Positions 47,640-59,490 of a DNA stretch of 64,000 nt are shown here, piece after piece (position 1 is the first letter of the stretch; each line of letters opens with the position of its first letter). The DNA is from Girardinichthys multiradiatus (lineage: Eukaryota; Chordata; Actinopteri; Cyprinodontiformes; Goodeidae), in NCBI RefSeq assembly GCF_021462225.1, contig NC_061811.1, forward strand, positions 2,505,663 through 2,569,662, given 5' to 3'. The translations under genes and the position numbers were made by a program. A model generated the notes under the pieces. The model did no database searches and was not told the DNA's origin. It saw only the letters and a list, made by a program, of their open reading frames with translations.

Positions 47640-48529
47640 AAATTATCTTTGCTGTACCTTTCCCCAAATGAACACAAGAGTAATAAAATACTTGCAATAC
47701 CAATCATTAGCATCAGAACAGACCATCTTCCATATAGCTGCATCGTGACCTTGAAGTGGAATGTCCTTTCTTCTGGTACTGAAAGCAAACAGTTTTTTTT
47801 TTTTCAAAGAAAACAAATCATAAACAAAACTCAAAAATCCTGCTGTCTCTCCTGAGTGGCTTCTGCGCTTCAAGCTGCCCTGTTACCAGTCTGGTACAGG
47901 TGGGCGGTCGTAGGAAACTCCTCTAGAAATATGTTTAGAAACAAGAACTCTAACCTGCTGGATGTTAGGCTTCCATAGTCCAACTAAACAACGGTGGAAA
48001 TGAACAGATTTCAAATTTGTAATAATACCATAATGATAGATATCAAGCAATAAACATGAAAGTTAGATAAAAGCATCTGAGATTTCCTCCTCAGAGTCAG
48101 TTTTGCTGTCAAAGTGGGAGAAAAGAATTTGGCTGACCCTCGCTGTCCAGGGAAAGGAGTGCCTAGTAGCCACCAAATATTAAGAAATTAAGGAGAATAA
48201 GCATCATGGCGCATGTTTGACTGTCTCTCTGTTGCAGACGTCGCCAGTCCATCATCCAGAGAAAGGTTATGTGCAAATGTGTAGAGGTCTTCCCTGTATG
48301 TTTCCTGTGTGTCTCTCACTGTGGTGTGTGTGCAGTGAGGCAAATGGCCTTATGATTTCTAACTTTCAGGCAATGCGATGGCCTTAAGTAGATTCTGAAA
48401 TAACGTTGCACTGCCCAAGGGATTATTGTGCCCTTGTAAGAACAGTGTTCTTCAACCACCTCTTCAATCACTCGCCAGTGATCAGCTTACAGTTCTTTGT
48501 CTTGTGGTGGTCTGCTGTCCTCACACCTT
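47640..48529. other. ERV pol-env junction, no gene recognised
   Basis: Noncoding or decayed retroviral sequence between the integrase and envelope remnants. A poly-T/A tract lies at about 47791-47805. Confidence 0.4.
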
Positions 48530-49183
48530 TCAGGCCGTGGATGATTCAGTTGGAAGATGACCTGTGTCCTGGAAGCCAGATGAAGCTGGAGGAGCTGGAG
48601 CTTTCCTGCAGCTTTCCTGGGTGTCTAGTAGGATCTGATATGGGCCTTTCCAGCGCCTGGACTTCCAGTGTTTTCTCCTAAATTCTCTGACCAGAATCCA
48701 GTCGCCAGGAATAAAGGACTGGAGGGTGGAAGTGGCTGTTCCTGGTAATGCAGCCTTCACCGTCTGTGAAACTTGAGAAAACACAGTGGACAGGTTTTGA
48801 CAGTAAAACAACATCCTATCTTCACACAAAGATGTGGAAGAAAATTATCTTTGCAATATCTCCATGCCCAAATTAGGAGAGCTGCCACACAGCACTTCAA
48901 AAGGACTGAGATTTGCCTGTGTCCTTTGTCTCAATCTCATATAAGTGGGAACAATAGGCATGGCCTTCACAACGCTTGGCTAATTTTCAATTCAAAGTCC
49001 CATTCTCAAGCCTAGGTGCTTCAGTACATGAACTTCATCAAAACATCGAACAAAATCAAAAGAATTGATCTTCTGACTTTACCTGGTATACTAGCAGTGA
49101 CCATCAGCTAAATATTCTGAATATCAAAAGGGTGACATGATGTTTGTGGAAGGTCTGATTACAGGTCAATATTTCCATAGTTT
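48530..49183 (-). pseudogene. ERV integrase remnant (pol 3' end)
   Basis: The C-terminal integrase block reads GDWILVREFRRKHW and then RRWKGPYQILL, the SH3-like DNA-binding end of gamma-type integrases. Upstream, broken frames show NGTL..KLAK and NLSPFEVLCG-like pieces of the end of the catalytic core. It is cut at 49184-49188 by the inserted solo LTR. Earlier pol sequence is not recognisable beyond that insertion. Confidence 0.72.
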
Positions 49184-49187
49184 CAGA

Positions 49188-50886
49188 TATTGGGACCCAC
49201 AGCCATGGATTTCAACATTAAACTCCGGTACGGACATTTCTGGAACTTTCAAAATAAATTGCATTTAACAGACTTTCAGCACAATTTCAGAAGGGGGGTA
49301 GCAGAGGACTTCCCATGATGCCACTGCCCGAATATAACCCCCCACCTTCCCACCTTGCTAGCAAAAAGACATAAACTCTTCATCCGATCCAAGGAAGCCA
49401 TACGATCATCGATCATATGCAAAGATAAGTACGGATGAAATACTGTCTGTGTATCCGGTATTTTCATTCATGAATGGGGGTAATTAAGGTACAAGCATTG
49501 CTTGAGTGTCTCCCCGACCCGCCGCAGACGCAAGTTCGAGAGAAACCCCTGCAAAGACGCGTTCTCCCAGCCTGGAAGGAAGACAGCAGAGACCGCAGCG
49601 GACAGAACGAGCCGCCCAGCTGCAGCTCCGGAGCTAACCCTTTTGTTCACAGAGTGAACACAGCCGCTTGTTGACTATGGACGTTTCTTCAAGCTTCGCC
49701 CCTTGGACAACGTTTCCTCACCACGGTTCATGAGGTTAGGTGTTTTGGGCAGAGACAGATTTAGGATAAAATGATCTAAACGTTTTTTATTTTATGAAGT
49801 TTGTGTGAAACCCGGCAATCTTAGTGCTAGCAGGTTATCTGTAGCACACGGGCCGGTTTGTGTTCTTTGTATGTTTTAAGGTTAAGATAAACTTTATTTA
49901 AAGGATGATTTTAAACAGAACATTGCTCATAACGCGCCGTCCTTGCTAATGCATTTTAGCCCTTTTATTAACCCTGGTATTTTAAAGGTATGTGTTGAAT
50001 CTGGTGCTAAGCTATCCGCTTCTTTGTCAGCTCAACTGCTAACCGGTAAGAACACGTGCTTGCTACTAAAGAGTATTTAACAGAAAGGTTGTTAGTTTTC
50101 AAGCTAGTGAATAATAGTTCCTAAACATCATTTACTAAATTTGATAACTAAGTAAACACCACTATGCCCCATTTCTCCAGAAAGATTTTGCTCTTTCCAA
50201 AATATTCCCTTAATATTTCCTCAAATATTATTTGAATAAGTAAAGGCAGCTAATGAGACATCGTTGAGAATTAGTCATCCAGAAGGTTGGTTTTATTCAG
50301 CAGATCATTATTTAAAACATTACTTTATTAAAATAATATTTTATCTGATCTTGGATTGTGAATGGTTGTCTAAACGTTTGCTGATTATTTCCTAAGTTAG
50401 TTCCAAGACTAACTTAACTTCATTTCCAGATTCTTCAAGATAATCCTTGGTTCTCAAACATAAACATTGCATGGTAATGTTGCATCACTCTTTTTGGTCA
50501 TGATTATCAATCATCTTTAATCAACTTGTTTATATTGTACATAGTCCATTAATCTTCATTATTCTTTAATTCTGCTTGGTAGTTTATTTGGATTGTTTTA
50601 GCAAAGTAAAGAGTTTGTTGATTGAAATATGTTTGACTTTGAGTTGACTTATTTTTGTTAATAAATTCTTGTATTTTAAGAAATTGTGTGAATTTATTCC
50701 ATATATGTGCAGAGTTTATGCTGTTCAATAATGTCAGAGCTCGTCTCACACCTTTCTATTTTGTCCTAATACCATCGCCTTACTGGGCTGGTATTCACAG
50801 GACAACCCTTAACAGACTGAAATATTATTTGATAAAATATTAAAATATTAATATTAAATAATATTCTCAGATTCATAATTACAACA
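49188..50886 (-). mobile_element. LTR-like element (probable solo LTR), copy 2
   Basis: 1,699 bp. On the minus strand it starts TGTTGTAATT and ends TCCCAATA, with CAGA on both sides of the plus strand (49184-49187 and 50887-50890), a 4-bp TSD. It is inverted relative to 39401-42498 and lacks the DD36E element, so it shows the empty site at about 50703-50710. Confidence 0.75.
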
Positions 50887-50890
50887 CAGA

Positions 50891-53800
50891 ATACCCAAAA
50901 ATAATTTCAAAAATGGTCTAATCTGTAGAGAGGTAAAATTTCACAAAAGAATCAACAGCATACTTTCAGAGAGGTTTTCAGAATGTGGTCTTAGGGAGCT
51001 ATGCACCATTTATATAAACAAAGTACAACGTCTCTCTCGCATTGTCACTAAGTCCTCACTGGAGGTATGAGCTGCCCTTTTTTCCATGAGAGCTAAACTT
51101 TTGGAACCCCATGTTACTTTATTCTGACATTCTCCTCTTCTGGCGCAGGGTCCAACCCATGCGACAATCCAGCAAAAAGTTTGAACAAAAATGTTCTAGT
51201 AACCAAGATCACATTACCTAGAACCAAAGAAATGAATTCTGACATAACTATGTGTCACTATGAATTTAACGAAAGCAACATAAAGAAAATCCAGATGTTT
51301 TTAACTGCAATTCAGTTCCATTAACAACTAAACACAAACTTTAGTTATTCAGTTAATCATTGTCTCACTTAGAAATTAGTCACATATCATCCTGACTTGT
51401 CTTGTATGAAGATGAGTATTAGATTAATGGACATCTAATGTAATTTTGATGCATAAACCCTACAAATTCGAATCTAATAAATAATTCCCACCAAGTATAA
51501 AGTCATGACTCAGATTCTTTATCAAAAATATATTCCTTACTTTTGGTATACCTTGAACTGTCAGTTAGCTTAATGGCACCAGGGAAACTTTCAATCTAAT
51601 AAATTACCAATGATTCTGTATGTAAAACTAATTCTTCAAACTAGTTTAAACTATTTCATTAACCTTTTAATAGTAAAACACATAAATCTAAATGTCATGC
51701 TACATCCAAAAAAAACATGTTATTAAGGCGACAATCACTACAAGCATTTTGATTCTATTGTCTCTTAAACAGTGTTAAAACTCAGGAAGGGAGGTGCTGA
51801 GCGTTACCATGGGAGCAAAGGCAGGAACCAACCTGGTAGGTGGGCGGAGTCAGGCAAAACTAACCTATGATGGGCAGCCTATGGGCGGACCCACAGTTTC
51901 TTCATTCAAACCCAGTTAACATGCACCCTGTTAACATGCACCTACCTCAGAAACAAGCTGCTTCTTAACTCTCCTGAAAACTCAAAGTTTTAATCAATCT
52001 GGGATTTAGAAACATTATTCTAAACATGGATTATTGTTTCATGCAACATATAAACAAACATTCATTCAAACAAAACAAAGACAAAACATCAAAGACAAAC
52101 AAATGGCCAAATTTGAAGCTTCAAGAATTAAAAAAAATGTTTAACAATCTCTTTTCAGAATATGTTTTCTCAGCCATATCTTTTAATGCTATAATTGATT
52201 AATTTTGTTATGACAATCTTCAGGATCCTTTTTAAGATGAGTGCACATAGTCCAAAATGATCTCAAACTATTTAGAAGCACAGCAACAGTTTTCTCTTAA
52301 ATGAATCCAAATTAACTGATGCTGAAACCTTTTACTAATTCTTTGTACTGTAACTCTATAATAATAACTACAATCCTGAGAGTTATTGTTATAATTCTCT
52401 TTTTGTTCGGCTCAATTTGATCGCAGCTGCATTCAAGAATTTCTCTGCTCAGGTTAAATACAAAGAAGTATTTTAAGTCGGCGTTAACATTTTTATGCAG
52501 TGTTAAACTTAACCAGAAATGAAGCTAAGAAACTTGACGCCAAACTGGACTTTGTTCCAACATAGTGTTTCAGAAGGAGAACAAACATAATTTTCTTTAA
52601 TTAATTTTAATTAATTTAAATTTTGAGAGTTGGGGAGAAGCTTATTACTAGAACCCCTCTTTAATAATCCAAATGCTGATAAATGTTCCAATATTTTATC
52701 TCTTAGTAATCTGAAATTACCTTGTGTACCTTTGTACTTCCATGTATTCTTTTAATCTATGAACCCTAAAAAATCAAACAAGGAGACTGGAGTTTGAGCC
52801 GACCATCCTCTTACTGTTAAGAGAGCCTTTATTTATTTTCTTTTCCTAAAATGAAGGATTTTCTTTATTCCGTTATAAAAATCCTAACCTTGGTTCCAAA
52901 ACAAAACTCTTCAACCCCAATCTGTGTTCCCCAGAGTAGACATTTTGAGTATCATTGCATTTCAAAGCCACCAAATGACTGGAACTCATCATTGGCTTAG
53001 ATCTGTTTTAATAGGTCTACCTTTAATTAAGTATTATAATTTTATGGACCAAAAATCTATGGCTCATGGGCTCCAGGAGTCCAGGAACCACAGGTTGAAT
53101 ACTACTGCATTGAACAATGATGTTAACTTTCTGCAGAGATTGAAGGATTGGCTAAATATATTATTTCTGCTTGGACAATAATCAGATTTAAAAATCATTA
53201 GTTCACATCTCCTAATTTACCTCAGATCATATTTGCTTCTAACCCAGTTCATAAGAAGCTTCAGACATCATTATACTAAAAAACCAAAAACAAAACAAAA
53301 ACCAGATCTGTTTTAAAATAAAGAAAAAGCATGCTTAACAATTTGGTACTGTGGTGGGAAATAACTCCACGGTTCTGAAGGCCTTTCTATGCAGAGTCTT
53401 TTAGGAAACATGAAATTAGTTAAATTTTTTTTGTGTGGTACCACTGTCCAATCAGAATCTTTCTTACCTTCAAAAATAACCCAATTTTTTCCATTCTCAT
53501 TTTAAAGGTTTGTTTTACCAAGAAAAATGTGTTTAACAAAACCAATTACTCTCAAAAGTTTTTTAAGTTTTAGCTGGTGATATCTTAGAAAACAACAAGT
53601 GTTTTAATATTTATATGCAGCACAGAACTGAGTAGGTTTCCTTTCCTTCCCCAAAGGGAGAAAAAAGGACCTGCAGAACCAAGCCTTTCATAGTTTTTGT
53701 CAGGACCTGATATAAGGTACAGTGTAAATCAACACGCTGCATGAATCAGAAGAGGGAAGAAAAAAACTATTATAACCTCTTCCCAGCAGCTGCTGTGAAA

Positions 53801-55654
53801 AACAATGAATTTGTACTTTCCATAAGCCTCAGTTAACACTTGTGGACAAAAACTGCACCAAACTGGAAGTACTGTGTCAGAAACTGTATGAAGACCATCC
53901 ACAGTAAAACTAAGCATGTTTTAATGAGGTCTCTACCCATTAGATTTATGGGATACAAACTCTGACAACAGAAAATAATATCTGAAGGAGAAACCCATCA
54001 GCTTTTACGCATTCGCTGGGTTTTAAAAATACTCCTTCATGAGATCTGTCCTGAGAATAACATAGAAACACTTGGTTACTGCTGAGTTTTGGAGATGTTG
54101 TAACTTCCTCTGCTTTTAATAACTTTTAATAACTAGAATAATTGACCCTGAATATTCCACGACAAAAGAGAACTTGTTTCTCTAAAAGAATTAACTGGAA
54201 AGTATCAAAGGAGTTAAGTTATCACCCTTTTAAAGATACTTTTCTAACCCTAAAATAATATTTTAAACCGCTATATCTGTCAACGTCAGGCCAGCGTCAC
54301 ATGAGCAGCGATTAATAAGCGTTCTTCATTGCAGAAAATAGGAAAAGATTTATGCAAATGTGTGTGTGTTTGGACGTTACCCCCATCAGTTTCTAAATCG
54401 CTCCAGAGTCAGACTGTCATGGCACACAGTCCTCTATCAGTCCAAAAAAACAACCCAAGCTTTTCAGGTCTGTTGGTGAGACATTCAATCCTTGTCCACT
54501 TTATCTTCTCCAGGAGGGAGAAAGAACTTTGCTCCGGCCTGTTTCTCTTCTTCATAAGATGTACTTTCAATATAAATCCAGTGTATCGCTCTTCTGGGTC
54601 TGGCAAACAGCATGGATCATTGTCCATCTTAGTGGGTTTGGGGCCAGACTTCTTCTAAGTTACGTTCTGGTGGAAACTCACACTGTGATTTGCAGCAAGC
54701 AGACAGGCAGGCTCTCTCTCTTTCAGGCCATGATGAAGAAGCGTCTCTGGTGGAGTAGCTATGGAGAAGGGCAGGTTTCTAAAGTCCAGACTCAAAAACG
54801 CAGATGTTGCACTCAAATCCCATATATGTGTGTATTTGTGTGTGAGAGAGGCAGAAGAAAAAGTTTAGTATAGGTTCAGATTTTGCACAAAGAAATATTA
54901 TCAGTCAGTCAGTCAGTTGTCCACCTGCCTGTCACTTCCTTCCACAACATGAACTATACTCCTTTCTAAAACAACTTTCTTTTCCCATCTCTAATGTCCC
55001 TTTTCACTTTTACATTCTTTTCCGACTGATCACAATATTTAAGACAAACGAAACTTCCTTCAGGAAAGTTTTAACTCTTTAACCCCTTAATTGATGCATT
55101 CTGTGCTTTTTAATCTTTTTCTTATATTTTTTATTTTTCCATCTCCATCCATCAACTGTTTTACTTTAAACTATTTAAACTATTTTGTTTTTAACTATTT
55201 AACTTATTTACATTCAAACTTCCACGCTGTGAAAACCCAAACTTATCTTCCAAATTAAAGCACATTTAACACAATCATCCCCACTTTTTCCTTTCATTAT
55301 TTTATAAATCACAGAGTCTGGAGAAGGAAGCACCCCTGACGCCTCTGAGGGTCCGGAACCATTTTTTTTTTTTCATTTTTACCCGTTCAGCGGCACATCT
55401 GCCGTCTGGCTTTTCTCCTTTATGAGGTGTAGAAAATTGCAAAAATCCACCTGCAAAACCCTGTGTTCTGCTTTATCCCATTGTTACCAATGAGAACCTC
55501 TCTGTCATTCCTTCACAGGGTGACCGGGCCCTCAGCTGATGTCCTCCCTCTCGCAACTCCAGAACCTAATTAATTAGTTAGGAGATGATGGTTAATGTGT
55601 AATAAAAAATAATATACATTATATCATACAGAGCAACTTCTCACCCAGATATAT
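50891..55654. other. ERV internal region, coding content not recognised
   Basis: About 4.8 kb where gag, protease and RT would be expected, but I recognise none of them on either strand. A moderately GC-rich patch lies at 51780-51960. Either the region is deeply decayed or it derives from other insertions. Confidence 0.4.
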
Positions 55655-55900
55655 TTGTAAATGGTAAATGGACTGAACTTATATAGCGCTTTTCCAGCCA
55701 TACAGACACTACACTAGAGCCACATTCACCCAATTGCACTCACTAACGCTCACACATTCATACACCAATACGCAGATCGGCAACTTGCGGTTAAGTGCCT
55801 TGCCCAGGGGCACATCAACCTATGGCAGGAGGAAGCTGGAATTGAAACCACAACCTTCTGATTGCAAGACGACTACTCTTCCTACTGAGCCACAGTCGCC
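55655..55900 (-). repeat. tRNA-derived SINE (second family)
   Basis: On the minus strand it starts 'ggcgactgtggctcagtagg' (A-box-like) with a B-box-like 'ggtttcaattcc' about 30 bp on. It ends 'gcgctatataagttcagtcc' and 'catttaccattta'. A second copy starts at 63857. It lies inside the retroviral internal region. Confidence 0.8.
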
Positions 55901-56071
55901 TGATAGTTCGGATAGTTCGGATCAACTCAGCCAGAAGCCGCAGGCAGGCATGAGGACTCCCCTCCGTAAAATGGAGGTGGACTGAAGACAACGTCTCCAG
56001 GCTGGCCAGGCGTCCGTGTCCCATCCTGCGGTTTCCTCTGGAAAGTTAGATCCTGTTCGTGATGCTAAAAT
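55901..56071. other. ERV leader next to the 5' LTR
   Basis: This follows the 5' LTR end on the minus strand ('agcatcacgaacagg'), where a primer-binding site belongs. I cannot assign a tRNA to it. Confidence 0.4.
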
Positions 56072-56489
56072 TGTAGTGGAATTTTCTTATCAAAGTGGAG
56101 AGAAGTTGACTCACAACAAGAGAAAATCCGGACTTTGTCTTTATAAGTTTTATTCAAAGGCATTAAGTGTTTGGAGACCCTGACACTGAGGTTAGTCAGT
56201 GAAACAGAGCCCCGATCAACATTTACACACAGTATTTACACCAAACATGACAGTGTTATCTCAACTTCAAAGAGTCTGTGTTTTATGGCCCTAGACCCTC
56301 CTCGGGTTCAGAGGTGACAAAGTTATCTAGGAACAGACCCATGTGCTCTTCCTGAGACATCACCCTAAATGATGGGTTTTAACCATTAAACTTCTGATAA
56401 TGGCTTTACAGCTTCCTCCTCTAACACAGATGTGAGGTAACCTAAAGGTCATACACTTTGGAGCACTTAATAAAAGAATTTCCATTACA
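56072..56489 (-). repeat. ERV 5' LTR
   Basis: 418 bp, the direct-repeat partner of 46250-46677. The LTRs are closely similar but not identical, so the insertion is not brand new. Confidence 0.88.
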
Positions 56490-57834
56490 ATAACTATGAA
56501 CTAAAGTAAACAGAGAAACAAAAACAATAACCTAAGAAATAAACAAAGAGCCCATAAGAATCTAAATTACAAAATAAACAAATGTAAACAATAACTAAAG
56601 CAGGAATAAGAACAAATACCTAACCATAACTAAACACAGAGATACTAAATAAGAATCCACGGGTGAATAATACAAAAAATACCAAGAAAGCAACAACAAA
56701 AGGCAGTTAGAGTTAGAGGAACACAATACACACAATAGGAGATGCTAGAGGGAGGAAAAGAAACAAATAAACATGATGCAAAAACCAAAATAGAAACATC
56801 TGACAAAATAAACCCTCACAAGACACCAAAACCAAAGTCCAAAATGTCACACCGTGACAGAAACCTCCAGCAGAACCAGGCTCAGTGTGAGCGGCCATCC
56901 GCCACAACTGACTGGGGGTTTGAGAGAACAGAGCAGAGACACACAAAGAATACAGAAGCACTGATCCAGGAATACTTTCTATGAGAAGGAATAGTAAATG
57001 TTAATGGATGTAGCTCCTTTAGTCGTTTCATCTAGAAAGAAAGAACAGATAAACTTTGAGCCAGTTTTCAAGGTTAGAGTCTGAAAGAGAGCACATAGAG
57101 ATAGAGTTAGTCACAGTAGAAGCTCAGTCAGTATCTATGTCTAGGAGAGAGAAAGGGTTAAACACTGAAAGACGGGGCAATGTGGATCATCTGTAGAAGG
57201 TGAGCATTAAGTTGTTGCCAGCAGAAGCTTGGAAGGATGCCCCTCTCCAGAAAGGTGTCACAGGTAGACACAGAGCCAGGCCAGGTGTAGCTTCTAGGAA
57301 GAGAAAAGAGAGAACAAAGTTAAAAGCTGAAATAATAGCAAATAATGCAATATTGGAGAGTAGTATGAGAATGTAGCGAAGAGGGTGAAAGTGGTCATTA
57401 TGTCCTTCAACAGCCTAAGCCTATAGCAGCATAACTACACAGATAGCTCAGGATAACCTAAGCCACTCTAACTATAAGCTTTATCAAAAAGGAAAGTTTT
57501 AAGCCTAGCCTTAAAAGTAGACAGGGTGTCTGCCTCACGGACTAAAACTGGGAGCTGGTTCCACAGGAGAGGAGCCTGATAACTAAAGGATCTGCCTCCC
57601 ATTCTACTTCTAGAGACTCTACGAACCACCAGTAAACCTGCAGTCTGAGAACAAAGTGCTTTGTTGGGAATATATGGAACAATCAGATCTCTGATGTATG
57701 ATGGCGCTAAATCATTAAGGGCTTTATATGTGAGGAGGATAATTTTAAATTCTATTTTGGATTTAATAGGGAGCCAATGAAGGGAAGCTAAAATCAGAAC
57801 TCTTGCTGCAGCATTTTGAATCAACTGAAGGCTT

Positions 57835-58500
57835 TTAAGTGCATTTTGTGGACATCCTGATAGTAAAGAATTACAATAGTCCAGGCTTGAAGTAACAAAT
57901 GCATGGACTAGTTTTTCAGCATCACTCCTGGATAGGATATTTATTATTTTGGCAGTGTTCCGGAGGTGAAAGAAGGAAATCCAAGAAACCTGTTTAATAT
58001 GAGATTTAAATGACATGTCCTGGTCAAAAATAACACCAAGGTTTTTTACTTTATTATCGGAGGTCAATTTAATGCCATCCAGTTTAAGTTTTGACTAAGC
58101 AGTTTCTTTTTTAGAGACTCCGGTCCAAAGACAACAAGTTCTGTCTTGTCTGAATTTAGAAGCAAACAATTTAAAGTCATACAAGATTTTATGTCTTCAA
58201 GACCTGCTTGTAGTCTATCTAACTGGTTGGGTTCATCAGGATTAATGAATAAGTAAAGCTGAGTATCATCAGCGTAACAGTGAAAACTTATCCTATGCTT
58301 CCTGATAATTTTACCTATTGGAAGCATATATATATTGAAGAGAATTGGTCCAAGTACTGAACCCTGTGGTACTCCACAGTTAGCCCTGAAATTTGAAGAT
58401 GATTTATCATTTACATGAACAAACTGGAATCTGTCAGACAGATAAGAATTAAACCAGCCTAGCGTTGTTCCCCTGATCCCTACAGCATATTCAAGCCTTT
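57835..58500 (-). repeat. 666-bp tandem duplication, first unit
   Basis: Offset to the next unit is 666 bp (for example 'gcattttgtgg' at 57841 and 58507). The two units looked identical base for base on reading. Junctions fall in a CTTTTTAAG-type word present at all three edges, compatible with microhomology-driven duplication. Confidence 0.93.
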
Positions 58501-59166
58501 TTAAGTGCATTTTGTGGACATCCTGATAGTAAAGAATTACAATAGTCCAGGCTTGAAGTAACAAATGCATGGACTAGTTTTTCAGCATCACTCCTGGATA
58601 GGATATTTATTATTTTGGCAGTGTTCCGGAGGTGAAAGAAGGAAATCCAAGAAACCTGTTTAATATGAGATTTAAATGACATGTCCTGGTCAAAAATAAC
58701 ACCAAGGTTTTTTACTTTATTATCGGAGGTCAATTTAATGCCATCCAGTTTAAGTTTTGACTAAGCAGTTTCTTTTTTAGAGACTCCGGTCCAAAGACAA
58801 CAAGTTCTGTCTTGTCTGAATTTAGAAGCAAACAATTTAAAGTCATACAAGATTTTATGTCTTCAAGACCTGCTTGTAGTCTATCTAACTGGTTGGGTTC
58901 ATCAGGATTAATGAATAAGTAAAGCTGAGTATCATCAGCGTAACAGTGAAAACTTATCCTATGCTTCCTGATAATTTTACCTATTGGAAGCATATATATA
59001 TTGAAGAGAATTGGTCCAAGTACTGAACCCTGTGGTACTCCACAGTTAGCCCTGAAATTTGAAGATGATTTATCATTTACATGAACAAACTGGAATCTGT
59101 CAGACAGATAAGAATTAAACCAGCCTAGCGTTGTTCCCCTGATCCCTACAGCATATTCAAGCCTTT
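58501..59166 (-). repeat. 666-bp tandem duplication, second unit
   Basis: Head-to-tail partner of 57835-58500. After it the LINE continues normally with upstream RT codons (LSAAFDTVD). Confidence 0.93.
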
Positions 59167-59402
59167 TTAAGAGAATATTGAGATATCAACTGTATCAAAT
59201 GCAGCACTGAGATCTAACAGGACAAATAGAGACAGAAGTCCAATCATCAACAACAAACTACAGAGAACTAAAATTCACCTAAATATATTGAAATATGTTA
59301 TTATTTGCGTATTCTGTTGTAAATTAGCTGCTGTATTTGGGATCATTGTGTTGTCAATGACTTCAGCTGTTGGACAGATGGACTCATATTTGGCTCTAAA
59401 TT

Positions 59403-59490
59403 TTGGTATCCTCACATATAAAGCCCTTGATGATCTTGCTCCATCATACATCAGAGATCTGATTGTTCCACTCAGACTTCAAGGTGCGCA
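59403..59490 (+). repeat. Short L2 RT C-terminal fragment
   Basis: Codes LTYKALDDLAPSYIRDLIVP on the plus strand, matching the L2 tail at 7036 onward. It is isolated and has no 3' UTR. Confidence 0.7.

Larger units (their letters stand above)
46250..56489 (-). mobile_element. Endogenous retrovirus remnant, gamma-like
   Basis: Paired direct LTRs (46250-46677 and 56072-56489, TGTAAT... to ...TACA on the minus strand) enclose about 9.4 kb. Decayed integrase (about 48530-49183) and envelope surface-domain (46812-47639) pieces lie in the expected pol-env order towards the 3' LTR. Gag, protease and RT are not recognisable. The internal region carries a solo LTR (49188-50886) and a SINE (55655-55900). 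The flanks AAAA and ATAA are a poor match for a 4-bp TSD. It is clearly defective. Confidence 0.8.
45815..56859 (-). mobile_element. Solo LTR of the repeat-protein element, with ERV inside
   Basis: The ends are TGTCACGATG at 45815 and CGTGACA at 56859, with a perfect 5-bp TSD GAAAC. Without the retrovirus at 46250-56489 the LTR is about 805 bp. It matches LTR copies 9515-11777 (same strand) and 61962-63072 (plus strand). No internal region remains, so it is a recombination product (solo LTR). Confidence 0.85.
45498..59262 (-). mobile_element. L2-clade LINE (copy D), split by nested LTR elements
   Basis: The LINE 3' tail and part of the UTR lie at 45498-45814. The rest of the UTR and the RT coding region resume at 56865 and run to about 59262. 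The break falls inside 'ggaagaaacctccagc', which is continuous in copies A, B and C. GAAAC is duplicated at both edges (45810-45814 and 56860-56864). It is the outermost member of a four-deep nest and carries a 666-bp internal tandem duplication. Confidence 0.88.
57468..59262 (-). pseudogene. L2 reverse transcriptase, frameshifted and duplicated
   Basis: Read from 59262 downward. LLDLSAAFDTVD opens, followed by GIRGTTLGWFNSYLSDRFQF, GVPQGSVLGPILFNIYM and the catalytic box FHCYADDTQLYLF. Then come NSDKTELVVFGPE, KNLGVIFDQDMSFKSHIKQV and the C-terminal LAPSYIRDLI ... LKTFLFDKAYS, ending at 57468. A one-base shift near 58080 separates the YADD part from the KNLGVIFD part. The middle 666 bp occurs twice in tandem, so the RT core is present in two copies, each with the same shift. 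Confidence 0.88.

Noticed and set aside
39401..50886. One giant palindrome or foldback element
   Set aside because: The two inverted arms have different, independent 4-bp TSDs (TATG, CAGA) and sit in unrelated sequence. They are two separate insertions in opposite orientation.
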